Shown here piece after piece: positions 55,100 to 64,000 of a stretch of DNA of 64,000 nucleotides. Positions within the stretch are counted from its first letter, which is position 1. Each line of letters starts with the position of its first letter. Below the pieces are notes generated by a model. That model ran no database searches and was not told where the DNA came from. It was given only the letters and a program-made list of their open reading frames with translations. This DNA comes from Isoetes taiwanensis. Taxonomy: Eukaryota; Streptophyta; Lycopodiopsida; Isoetales; Isoetaceae. Where the stretch lies: contig JAJEKV010000236.1 of the NCBI GenBank assembly GCA_021234155.1, positions 62,001-126,000 of the forward strand, read 5' to 3'. The position numbers were made by a program, and so were the translations under genes.

Positions 55100-55640
55100 T
55101 GTCGGTTAATTCTCTTGCCGGCCGTCGCCTTTATCGCACCACTTGCTAAGACAACAGGCCTTGGCTTTGACTTTAGTGGTTTCAACTTCAACATTTGAAC
55201 CATTCGGGGATGCAAAGTTATGGTTACTTCCCGAGTCTATCAAGACTATGAAGGACTTGGCCTTGGCCTTCCCTCGTGGAAATTACTTTATACCGGCTCT
55301 CGCTTGTTCTCAGATCTATTGGCGGCAAAGATATGATACTCACCCTCAATGTAGTCGCGGGCTTCGCCGCCGCCGCCGTCATGTAGTGTCCCAATCTCCC
55401 AACTCCGCTCACGTAGGGGCGCTTTGTCGCTATGGCCCGGCTGGAAGCACCAAGCAAAGCCGCTTTTCTATGCACTCCTCTCTTTTTTCTTGGGCATCAC
55501 GCAAAAAAGGATCGCGACCGCTTTGGAGTAGTTTGACCCCTCCCGCTTTGTCCTTGAAGGACACCGCTTCTTCTCCCTTTGTTTCCCCGGTTGCCACCAT
55601 ATGGGGCTCTATTTGGACTGGATCGCCGCTCTAGGGCTAT
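55100..55640 (-). CDS. Gypsy B protease and gag zinc-knuckle region
   Basis: The protease active site FIVLIDSGSNHNFAS (DSG) lies at about 55253-55208. Upstream (about 55480-55430) a degraded knuckle CFQPGHSDKAP remains, with the first cysteines unclear. Confidence 0.75.
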
Positions 55641-55927
55641 AGCTTCCTCGTCGCCTTTGCCTTTGTCTGGAAATGTCGCCGCTTGCTCCCGCTACATTCA
55701 GGTCCCGCCCCTTGCAAGCTTATAGCCTTGGACTCGCTTCGAGCATCGTCTTAGGGTTTATTGCCCTCACAAGCTTAATGGATCTCCTCATTCAGCCCCT
55801 CAATATAGCTTTCTCTGCATGCTTCTCACCCAATTTTAAGACATACTGACCTCAGCCTCATGAATTCCCTCAGATACTTACGGACAGATTTGTTGCCTTC
55901 TTTCGCAACCTTGTAGAACGCTTTGCA

Positions 55928-56514
55928 TCATACTAGACTTATGTTCCCTCGGGACGTAATGGCGCTTTTGAAGGCTTTAGCAAACTTTACGAACTTACAA
56001 GCATCCCTGCTTAAGCCATGTGCCTTTGCATAACCCTTCCACCAAATCCGTGCGGCTCCTTTCAAGTTGGTTGTTGCCACTCTTCCTTTGTCTTTATCCT
56101 TCATGCCATAAGCATTGCCATACTCACTCATTTCGTCCAGCCATGCTTCGCTTCTAAACCTGACTTTGTTCCCGAGAACCCATTCCGATTCAGGGCCTTC
56201 CATACATTGCCCAACGGAATCTACCTTCTTCCGTAGTCGAGGCCCCGGTGTCCCTTTGTCATCCGTCGGGGTGTTCCTGCCTTCCCTCTTGGTGTTCCTT
56301 TGCCTTTGCGTCACGTTGGGTCCTGGGCACGATCTTCTTCTTCCTCGGGTCGGTCGACTCTCGAGCTTGAGTCAGAGAAGTCCGAGCTGGGGGATCTTCT
56401 TCTCTTGCTCCTCTTCTTGTCCCTTCCTGTTTTCCGAGCTGATGCTTGTGGTAATTGAGCATTGCCCACCGAACCCGCTCCCTTGCGTGCGGCTAATGAG
56501 CCTTTATCCGCCAA
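55928..56514 (-). CDS. Gypsy B gag
   Basis: ATG near 56514 opens MADKGSLAARKGAGSVGNAQ and a basic/acidic low-complexity segment (KKRSKRRRSPSSDFSDSSS). After a frameshift (about 56300), 56314-55928 holds the gag core with VRFRSEAWLDEMSEYGNAYG and GAARIWWKGYAKAHG. Gag forms the particle. It is preceded by unrelated ORFs rather than by the leader. Confidence 0.75.
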
Positions 56515-56835
56515 GGTCCGTCCTCATCATCCGGGATATCTCTTCCTCTCGGGGTCATGGGTTCCATATCTTCAAATAGGTTCCTTGCCGGGGGTGGTCT
56601 GGGGGAGGTCTGTTCTTCCCTAAGGTCTTGGCGTTGTCGTTCCCCTGAGCCTAGGCCTCTAACTGCATACACAAGTAATTCATGGCTATATGGTTAGTTT
56701 TCCTTGTTCTCTTGCATTGTTTATGTTTGTTGGTATAGTTGTGGGCAAAAATACATCAACAAAACATTTAAAGTGCAACAGAGATTATATTCATATATTA
56801 TATAATATTTTAGTACAAAAAGTCTCCGATATAAA

Positions 56836-57680
56836 CTAGTCTTGAAATCGCCGGTAAGACGGGTTGTCCTCAAGGAACTTCTTAACTTGGGCCGTTCCTA
56901 CCGAATGACCCAAGTTCCTGAAGACGCTTGCTGACGAGCCGCCCTGCAAGGCTCTCGCCAAGTCTTCCACTCTGCGGTCGGATGTGAGAGCCGCGGCCAC
57001 CGCTAATCTCGGATGAGGTATGGCGAAGTCGAAGAGATCGAGTGCCATTGCCCTCTTGACTAGGACAAAGATAGTCGACATTTGTCGCTATTCGAGCATG
57101 CCCGCCAAGCCCCGAGAGTGCAATCAGCATGAACACTCCTTCCTCGCCCTCGGGCTGAATTTATGTGTACTACCGCTTATTCTCCCATCTAGCGCAAAGT
57201 GGCGTGTAGTACCCGAGCGACCTGTCACAAAAGGTCGCGGATGATTCCCCACTTGATTGGCCTCCAGCCTCGTGCCGTCCAACATTATTCGCCCACCTCT
57301 ATCTCCGCCAGGTAATCTTCAATTGTGGAGTCGACTCTCCCGAGGTCAATTCCTGCCCTCTTGTTGGAGGTGGTGTTGAGGAACTCGGCATCGGGATGCT
57401 AGTGGTCTTGCCTCGATCCCCAACCGTTCTCAATGGCGAGGAACTCTTCTTCGGATGGCGTGTCTCCGGTCTCCATGACCGCCTTATCGTTTGATGTCTG
57501 GGGTCGCCCAGTATGCACGGATGTCGAGTGCTTCCCCTTAGGTGTCGGCTTCCCCGACTTGAAGCGGGGAAGTCCGCGAGACTCCGGACGATGAAGTCGT
57601 CCATGTCCGCCCGCCGATTGGTGGAGCGTGGTTCATCCGTCCGGAGCTCCCTCTGCCCCCGCATCGGGGAAGGTTACGGA
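56836..57680 (-). CDS. Gypsy B extra ORF region 3, unknown
   Basis: Protein-like sequence spans several minus frames. At 57660-57300: MDDFIVRSLADFPASSR and a basic, proline-rich part, with a competing frame RFKSGKPTPKGKHSTS. At 57250-57130: RIMLDGTRLEANQVGNHPRP. At 57081-56836 an uninterrupted block: AMALDLFDFAIPHPRLAVAA, then DRRVEDLARALQGG and VGTAQVKKFLEDNPSYRRF. No known domain. Codon use resembles gag. It might be a second gag-like or accessory protein; frame damage prevents a single model. Confidence 0.45.
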
Positions 57681-57732
57681 TGTCCACCTCGAGGGAGTAG
57701 ATACTCCTCTACACATGGATTGATGATGATAG

Positions 57733-57757
57733 GGGCTAGGCTTGTGATGCCTAGCCC
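57733..57757. other. Perfect 9-bp-stem hairpin
   Basis: GGGCTAGGC-TTGTGAT-GCCTAGCCC, a perfect inverted repeat between extra ORF regions 2 and 3. It could end or separate transcripts of the minus-strand ORFs. Confidence 0.6.
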
Positions 57758-58074
57758 AAGAATAAATTACAACTCTATATTTTGTTAGCCAAAATAGGTT
57801 GCTAAACGCTCAAAGTTGATCGACTCAGCTTTTTGCTTTTTGGCGCTTTCACAAAAGAGAAGGTTCTTAAATCAACAATGTCGAGCATTCCTCGCAGGTG
57901 TACTCCATCGTCCGTCCTAAAAAGGGACTCCTCTTCTTCTCTTGCTTCTTCTTTTCTGGCGTCAGAAAAGAAAGGAAAAAAAGCATAAACCCTATTTGAA
58001 ATTCTTAAAAGTTAGGCTGCTATGGGGTCCACCTCCATGGGAGGGATAGAGGTTGCCCCCAATGGGTTTCGGAG

Positions 58075-58448
58075 CTAAAGATGGGTTAAGAACATAGCTA
58101 GGGCGGCGGTGTAAGAGAAATACTTGGTTCTGTTGGCTGTCAGGACCATGTAGTCTGGCAGCCTTTGTGCCTTGTTAGTTAGGTACTTGGCGATGTTGGG
58201 GACATCGCCCAAGGCTGCTTGAAGGGATGGCCGGGGAACGAAATATCCTATGCAAGGGGGAACCTGAACAAGGGAGCGTCCTCCCCTAGCATGAAACTCT
58301 GCTATCACTTGCCTATATGCTGGGGTTGCATTTAGCGTGGCTTGGATATCAATTTCTTTCCCAAAGACTTGGAAGATGTCGTCGACATCCGCCTCGGCAA
58401 AGCATGGGCAATGGCGCTGTACCATCGCCTGAAGTCAGCAGTGGCCAT
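58075..58448 (-). CDS. Gypsy B extra ORF 2, unknown protein
   Basis: The first minus ATG after the TATA box (58448) opens MATADFRRWYSAIAHAL. A frameshift near 58400 leads into 107 residues beginning FAEADVDDIFQVFGKEIDIQ, then VIAEFHARGGRSLVQVPPCI and NIAKYLTNKAQRLPDYMVL, ending at TAG (58077-58075). About 125 residues. Protein-like reading also continues upstream of the ATG in frame to 58520. I compared it by eye with histones H2A, H2B and H4 and found no match. Its promoter layout copies that of the histone-like ORF, so the two are probably expressed alike. Confidence 0.5.
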
Positions 58449-58564
58449 TGATCTAGCGAAGAAGGGAGTAATGACGGATGCGTAAGCCGCCTCGTGGAGC
58501 CTGGAAGATCGCCTAAGCAAAGGGGAGAGCAGACTTCTGGGGTGCTAAATGAGAAATGGGGACT

Positions 58565-58572
58565 TATTTATA
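58565..58572 (-). promoter_or_regulatory. TATA box of extra ORF 2
   Basis: The minus strand reads TATAAATA, 117 bp before the ATG at 58448. Confidence 0.6.
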
Positions 58573-58755
58573 GAAAAGGGAAAAACCCTAATTTTTTTTG
58601 GATGACCTAGAATTTACTGAGATTAGGTGATTCTGATCTGTTAAAGGGTGCAATTGCGAGTTTGAAGACTACTTCTAGGGTTTGAGCATGCTAAGAACAA
58701 CTAATGAACCTATTGTAACAACTTGGAGATCATTTGGTGAAGAAAATAATGCGAG

Positions 58756-58822
58756 GTTCTCACGCACGTTGCCTGCACCGATAATGAAAAGTTCATTTTC
58801 TGTCCTGGCGCGACTGTGAGAC
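58756..58822. promoter_or_regulatory. 65-bp inverted repeat, copy 1
   Basis: GTTCTCACGCACGTTGCC ... ATGAAAAGTTCATTTTCTG ... CCTGGCGCGACTGTGAGAC. The outer arms pair, and an inner AATGA/TCATT stem gives a long hairpin. Confidence 0.75.
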
Positions 58823-58954
58823 ATGGGTTCTAGATGGCCTAAACTTAACCAATTTGGGTAATCTAAGGCTGTAATTCTACTAAACTCGCCGAGTTAGGCA
58901 GAATTGACCCCTTATTTGGTGGATTTGGAGCAGTTTTGGGCATTTTTGGGCATG

Positions 58955-59019
58955 GTTCTCACGCTTCGCCAAAACCAAAATGAGAATCTCATTATCTGTC
59001 CTGGCGCGACGTGTGAGAC
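58955..59019. promoter_or_regulatory. 65-bp inverted repeat, copy 2
   Basis: GTTCTCACGCTTCGCC ... CTCATTATCTGTC ... TGGCGCGACGTGTGAGAC. It starts 199 bp from copy 1, upstream of extra ORF 2 on the minus strand. Confidence 0.75.
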
Positions 59020-59164
59020 ATCGTCTCGATTTGATCAAAAGCTTCCAATTTAACCAAAATAAAGACTAGAATTCTCTAACTTAACTTAATTAAGCTAGAT
59101 CAGACACATTAATTACACAAAAATTCTTTATATTAACAAAATGTTCCTTATTTACAAAAAGGTT

Positions 59165-60353
59165 TCAAGGGCGCTCTCCCTTGATGTGCCTAGCAAGATA
59201 CATATCCTGCCTCATGAGGGTGACCCTCTTCGCGTGCACTGTGCAGGCCGTCGAATCCTCAAAATGCTGCACTATTTTTTGCTTCGCCGCTGCCTCCAGT
59301 AAGTAAACAACAAAGACATCTCATCGTCGCACGCGCATGTCTGTGTTGTACTCCTGCATGACTTCGCGAACCAATCGTTGGAATGGTGCTCGAGGGATCA
59401 AGAGTCCGTAACTGGTGCTCTTGGAGGCTTGGGCCTGGGTGGCGGCGGCTTCAAGGTCTGGCTTCTTGTCGGGTGTCCGCCTTCGATCGCTCTTACCCTG
59501 TGCTCCTGATAATAAGCGTTATACGCCTCCCACTTCTCCATGTAAGCGTTGTGCTCTCTGATCCTCTTCTGATAGACCTTGATCGGGTCTATCACATACG
59601 CCTCCCTTTGTGGTCGCGGGGCTTTAACCCTATCCCACGTCGGAAAAGGTGGGGGCTTCGGCGCCTGCCCGGACTGGTCTTGTTCCTCTGCCACCTGCTC
59701 GGGGACTTCCTTCTCCACGGGCGGGGGTTTTGAAGAACTCGCCCCCTCTGTGTTGGGGACGTAATCCTCGTCCGAATCGTTGGTAGAGGGCGGGGTCTCT
59801 TCGCCTGATGGTTCGTTGATGACGGGCCCTACCGCTCGCTTCCCGAACTTCACAACCTTTCTCTTGCCCGCTTTAATGGCTTTGGCCTTCCTCTTCTTTG
59901 GCTCGTTGGCAGTGGTTGGGTCATCTTCCCGGTTCTTCGTTCTCTGCTCCGTGGCTCTCGGCTTCATACTGGCGATGAAGCGCGCAAAGATCTGCTTCTT
60001 CTGCGGGGCTAAAGAGTCGGCGGTCATTTGCTCTTCTCTCCCGATTCTTCTTCTGTAGGTGGGTCTCGGTGCGAGCTGCTCTTCAACTATTGGCTGCCCG
60101 TCGGCTCCGTTGCTCCTGGTCCTCTCCTCCTCCACTGCGATCTCCTCTAGGATTTGATGCATGATGTCTGGCTGGTCGTCGTCTATGATCTCAGTGTGGT
60201 CACTCCGATCCGATCCTGCATCTTCGCTCGAAGAAGATTCGCCTTCCCGGAAAAGGCGTTCTTGGAGGACTCTCTGAAAGAGGCCGAATCACCATTTGGA
60301 TGATTCGCTTCGGTGCAGGCTTCCTTGCGATACATTTTTGTGTGGTCCATCAT
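59165..60353 (-). CDS. Histone H3-like protein with a long N-terminal tail, carried by Gypsy B
   Basis: Minus ATG codons at 60353 start the ORF. After a frameshift near 60240, 60240-59398 encodes a ~280-residue charged tail with basic clusters ([20 protein letters not shown]), an acidic stretch ([11 protein letters not shown]) and Pro-rich linkers. A second frame change then joins the histone fold (59407-59165): [20 protein letters not shown] (alpha-N), [17 protein letters not shown] (alpha-2), and [20 protein letters not shown] then IKGERP (loop 2, alpha-3), ending TGA exactly like H3. An in-frame TGA (59323-59321) lies in alpha-1. LLIPRAPF and VTLMR resemble CENH3 more than canonical H3. 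H3 forms the nucleosome core with H4. No introns. Confidence 0.85.
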
Positions 60354-60452
60354 TTGCTTGGTTCGTCGATCGGAGCTAAAGCCTTAAGATCGCCTTGGCG
60401 AACACGAGCAAGCTTCTAAGGGAAGAACGCGGAAATGGGAGGGGTCTAGGTC

Positions 60453-60460
60453 TATTTATA
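60453..60460 (-). promoter_or_regulatory. TATA box of the histone-like ORF
   Basis: The minus strand reads TATAAATA, 100 bp before the ATG at 60353. Confidence 0.65.
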
Positions 60461-60534
60461 GGGGTCAATTTTAGGTCAACTTTTAAACTACCTTTTGGGG
60501 TGCTCAAAACATCTAAAACACCTAATTAAGCAAG

Positions 60535-60598
60535 GTCTCACACGCGCCCCAGAAAAAAAAAAAAAAGTCATTTCCTGTCTGGCGCTGACGTGTGAGAC
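60535..60598. promoter_or_regulatory. 65-bp inverted repeat, copy 3
   Basis: GTCTCACACGCGCCCC ... AAAGTCATTTCCTGTC ... GACGTGTGAGAC, 75 bp upstream of the TATA box. The centre is a poly-A run. Confidence 0.8.
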
Positions 60599-60732
60599 AT
60601 GGTGGGACCCACTACTAAATTTTGTACTTTTTAAACATGTAACATGCTAATTCTACTGATTCTTAGCTCTAATTTAGAATTATCGAGCTATTTTACTGTA
60701 ATTTACAACTTTTTGGTGTGTTTAAGCTGAAT

Positions 60733-60799
60733 GTCTCACACGTTGCGCCCAGCCCGAAAATGAAAAAGTCATTTCCTGTCCTGGCGCGACGTGTGAGAC
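60733..60799. promoter_or_regulatory. 65-bp inverted repeat, copy 4
   Basis: GTCTCACACGTTGCGCCC ... AAAATGAAAAAGTCATTTCC ... GGCGCGACGTGTGAGAC; the best-kept copy, 198 bp from copy 3. Confidence 0.82.
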
Positions 60800-60985
60800 C
60801 ACCCTACTTTTTGGATGTTGGCTCACCATTTTTAGTCTTTTTATGTTTTCATTCCTTTTAACTGTTACTAGCTTAGCATAAACTACAAAAATGAGAAAAA
60901 ATTTTCCCATTTTTCGAGGTTTAAGGATCCTATCAGGTTAGTACTACTGGGAACATGGCCAGTGCTTTGCTCTTGGTCCCCAAGA

Positions 60986-61002
60986 ACATAGCTCTGATAC
61001 CA
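60986..61002 (-). other. Gypsy B primer-binding site (initiator tRNA-Met)
   Basis: The minus strand reads TGGTATCAGAGCTATG, one base after the LTR end CA, and matches the initiator tRNA-Met 3' complement exactly over 12 nt. Confidence 0.9.
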
Positions 61003-61003
61003 C

Positions 61004-62664
61004 TGTGACGTCCCCTACTCGTATACGGTGCACTCACCGTATACAAACAGGAGTTCATCCCCCATACCAGCTCCATGCCGATATAGGGCCCTCCACATAA
61101 CACTGCAACCGTGACTGGTTCTAGTGGGAAGAGTGAAGGGGTCATTTTACCCCGTCTCCCTCAGGGCCTACCTAGCTGCGGAAGCATAAACATACATGTC
61201 AGTATATAACATAAGCACATATCCACCTCGAAGGGTGGTCCATCACATCTGCATAAACAAGGTGAGCACAATACACATGGGGAGTTCTACCCAAGGCTCA
61301 GACTCAAGGGAATAACTGACGGCTTGGGTCTCCAGAGTTCATTGCAGACAGAATTCATGGCAATGGATTTGGCTGGCATATGAACATGGCATAGGGTTGT
61401 CCACTCCATCCGCCCCTCCTGTGCACACTTTGCAGAGTGGGCTGAAAGGTGTCGGAACCTGACTGTAGCCCGCCGAGCCAAAAGGGCTATTCCTGGGTTT
61501 CATCTTCCCAGTTCCGATGGGGCAGGAAGGGATCACTCCCTCCAGAGATCTACATGCTGACTCAAGGTGACTAGAGGGCCACCGCTTTGATTCGACCATT
61601 GAACCCACTGGAAAGTGTACACCACTTCACGGGTGTCGAGTCCATGCCTCACCCGCTCTCAGTGGTGAGCCATTAGACTTAGTCACAATGATCCCTGGTA
61701 GGCCTTACACACCAGAGGGATCGTTCAAGAGTTAGGACATGAACCTCCTTCTTAGCCAGTCTGGCCCCTTCACCCACAACCCGGTGTGGTTCTTGTACAC
61801 AGGCCGAATCTATAGTGTGCTAGAGAGGCTACTCTAGGAGCATCTACTACCAAGCTTTAGGTAGCTACCCCCCTTCCCAATACAAGGAGTTCATAGAGAT
61901 ACATCATCCACATACATCACAGAAGAACTAAAGAACTATAGCTAATCTACATCATAGAGTTAGTTCTTTAGTTAGAGGCTGGTATCTAGAGATCTAGAAG
62001 GCTGCTATGGGCAATTTAATAGGCTAAACCTACTGATTCTATAACTGGAATAGGGTTTAGACTATCTAATTGGCCAAATACCTGATCCTTGAGTGGCTCC
62101 TCCTGACCTGAGCTCGACCATCCATCCCACAAACGCCGAATCAAGGGAAACTAATGGTGCAATTCTCTCAGGCAGAGTCTGGGAGGCGGTTTTGGCTGTT
62201 GAGGCAGCCAAAACAGAGTTCTAAAACCCTAGAAACGAAAATTGGGCAAGTTAGGGTTTCCCTCCCTTAAAAGACAAGGGGTTGGCTAGGGTTTCCAATT
62301 ATCCCCTTTAGGCATGTGGGATAATTGGTAATGGGCCCACTTGCCTTTAATGGCTAGGTGGCAAAATGTGCCCACATGGGAATGTGTACCCACATTAATG
62401 TGTACATTGGGAAATGTGCACATTAATTGCACCTATGGGTGTGGCCCACTTGGCATCAAGTGTCCACATGGAAATGTGTGCCCACATTAATGTGTACATT
62501 GGAAAATGTGCACATTAATAGTTGCACATATTCCTGGCACGTTGCCCCCTAGGGCTACCCACCTGGCTACACGTTAGCGTGCACGTCAGTCGGAATGGGC
62601 GGCACGCGTGCGTAGGCAAAGCGAAAGATACGCCCCGGACCGTGATATCGCCCCGAACGTCACA
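61004..62664 (-). repeat. Gypsy B 5' LTR
   Basis: 1,661 bp; ends TGTGACGT and ACGTCACA on the plus strand. Pairs with 49384-51026; differences sit in GC-rich patches. Confidence 0.93.
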
Positions 62665-62669
62665 ACTGC

Positions 62670-63701
62670 AATGCTTAGTCTCATTAGAATTCTTTTCATT
62701 ATTTCGCTAGATCTACGTGCACGTGCTTAACATTTGATGGGTTGGTTGCCCGAGTGAATCAGTGAAGAGAAATGTTCGCGGCAGCAAGGCCGTCGAGATA
62801 AATTTCTTGTAGAATTAAATGGTGATGAACAAAGGATATTGGAACATTCTATCTAAGCAGCCATTCAAGTCTTGAATTATCGGGTATTTTCTATTTGGAG
62901 TGCCAGTTCGATGGAGATGAAGCATGCATCACTCAAAGTTTGATAAATTATCTATAGAGAGAGGGATAATATAATGCAATATATTGAACAGGGGAAAAAC
63001 CAGTGGGACAAGCTCCACACCTAGCTTGATATATAATTATAGACGCGACTCTACATGAATGGACACCACTCCTTATGTAGATTGCCATGTCACATGATGA
63101 CGTGGCCTATATAATGAGGTGGTATTCAAGACCCTCCCTCAAACCTACACCTCTGAATCAACCAAAATTATCATGGCCAAGTTGATAAGTTAGCCAACTT
63201 TGGCATTTTCTACATCTTCTAATATTCTTATTTTTGGAATCTGTATCAGGAAGTTTTCTCTTCATGTATGAATTTTTCCTTTCAAATTCTCCAGTTTTAG
63301 CTTGCAGAATTTTATCAAAGACATTTTACAACTTCTGTAAACATTAAATTCATATTACTCCCTTCCACGATTGATTGCATCATGAACAATAAAGTCTTCA
63401 ATCGTGCCCTCTGCAAATACTTTTGCGACTCCTGCTTTAGTGGCAGAATCTGTTGGATGGCTGATCAGCCCATGCAATGCGGAGTGCACTTGCTCGACCT
63501 CTATCTGATCCAAATCAGGCCTATCAGGCTCTGTTTGTTTAACAAAATTTGCCTCGGCTGAAAGGATTCTTAGTCCTCTAGGGCATCAATTGGTTGGGGC
63601 TTCACATTTAGCCTTTGCTGGATCATTCTCAAGGATTGGGTCATTTGTAGCTTCTTTTTCTTCCACTATATTTACAGATTCAAAAACGATCTTGCCAGGA
63701 T
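62670..63701. other. Non-coding
   Basis: AT-rich with no supported gene. The minus strand from about 63640 to 63350 has broken open stretches that could belong to the next ORF. Confidence 0.4.
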
Positions 63702-63986
63702 TTAGTAGGGCCTGATAATCCCTTCTGTCTCCAACAAAAAATCAAAAGGTCGTGGGTTATCTACACTCTCAACAAGATCGGCCTGGGCTTCAGCTCCTTC
63801 AACGGCAAGAGAATCTATCGAATCTTCTGGAAGCGTTTCTTTGAGGCAATTTTTTGCCTTGGCAACAACTTCAAATGGTCGAGATGTCTGATCCTTTTCT
63901 GCAATTCCAATTTTGATGTCCCTCTCTCTAGCAAAGCATGCGGATTCTGTGTGAAATCCTTCATGGGTGGTGAGCCCCTTGAGCAC
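63702..63986 (-). CDS. Unrecognised acidic ORF near the window edge
   Basis: 94 codons, reading PFEVVAKAKNCLKETLPEDS and EGAEAQADLVESVDNPRPF. Charged, protein-like composition, but no domain known to me. It may continue beyond the window or be an exon. A small chance fragment is also possible. Confidence 0.3.
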   Translation of the reverse strand: MLKGLTTHEGFHTESACFARERDIKIGIAEKDQTSRPFEVVAKAKNCLKETLPEDSIDSLAVEGAEAQADLVESVDNPRPFDFLLETEGIIRPY

Positions 63987-64000
63987 AATGAGTCTAGATC

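Larger units (their letters stand above)
49384..62664 (-). mobile_element. Gypsy B: chromodomain LTR retrotransposon carrying extra ORFs before gag
   Basis: 13,281 bp with LTRs at 49384-51026 and 61004-62664, and TSD ACTGC at 49379-49383 and 62665-62669. The minus orientation is fixed by an initiator-Met primer-binding site (61002-60991) and a polypurine tract (51027-51047). Minus-strand order: LTR, PBS, histone-H3-like ORF, unknown ORF, unknown ORFs, gag, PR, RT, RNase H, integrase, chromodomain, PPT, LTR. The pol order and terminal chromodomain place it in the chromovirus branch of Ty3/gypsy. The 4.4 kb before gag is not part of a normal chromovirus. Pol has many frameshifts although the AT-rich parts of the LTRs are nearly identical. 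Confidence 0.95.

Noticed and set aside
54598-55634. Plus-strand open stretches of 183 and 163 codons
   Set aside because: They lie opposite the Gypsy B protease/RT region, whose DSG and FFDD motifs fix the minus strand as coding.
58075-58520. Assigning extra ORF 2 of Gypsy B as a partner histone (H4, H2A or H2B)
   Set aside because: Neither the H4 RRLARRGGVKR/TYTEHA blocks nor the H2A/H2B helices could be found in any frame; only promoter similarity links it to the histone-like gene.

Overview
The window is nuclear DNA of a large, repeat-rich plant genome. I cannot name the species. Fern-like features are guesses only: a PLS-style PPR fragment, Tat-type and chromodomain Ty3/gypsy elements, and LINEs with a pentanucleotide tail. 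I found no intact single-copy host gene. The best host gene is a plant SAM-dependent methyltransferase (42.0-43.3 kb, minus strand) that is whole apart from one in-frame TAG. All other host coding sequence is broken: CCCH-protein, protein kinase, SECRET AGENT (O-GlcNAc transferase), CRAL-TRIO-like, LRR, short-chain dehydrogenase, PPR and NBR1 fragments, plus a few well-spliced exons I cannot name.

Most of the window is mobile DNA whose borders can be fixed by target-site duplications (TSDs). Gypsy A (14290-25385, plus, TSD ATGAT) is an 11.1 kb Tat/Athila-like element with gag, PR, RT-RH and IN, then an antisense ORF with its own TATA box and a long coiled-coil sense ORF. It sits inside a LINE whose halves lie on either side. 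A solo LTR (29780-31353, TSD ATTTA) splits the dehydrogenase pseudogene. A hAT-type MITE (39451-39801, TSD ATCTTGTT) splits the PPR pseudogene. A Copia element (44752-47350, minus, TSD TTGCC) has lost RT and RNase H. Gypsy B (49384-62664, minus, TSD ACTGC) is a 13.3 kb chromodomain element.

The most striking content is the roughly 4.4 kb between the primer-binding site and gag of Gypsy B. It carries at least three extra minus-strand ORFs. One ends in an unmistakable histone H3 fold (59165-59407), with some features that recall CENH3, after a long charged N-terminal tail. This ORF and a second, unrecognised one (58075-58448) have parallel upstream regions: a TATAAATA box about 100-120 bp before the ATG, and two copies of a ~65 bp inverted repeat placed 198-199 bp apart. 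An LTR element that carries a histone gene and its own promoter cassettes is the leading candidate for an undescribed system.

Other structural oddities are an array of nine 15-bp mini-hairpins whose stems co-vary (35539-35814), a 1.05 kb giant palindrome next to a primer-binding site (36931-37977), and a consistent pattern in which paired repeat copies differ mainly in GC-rich patches. That pattern suggests many of the apparent frameshifts may be consensus errors rather than true decay.
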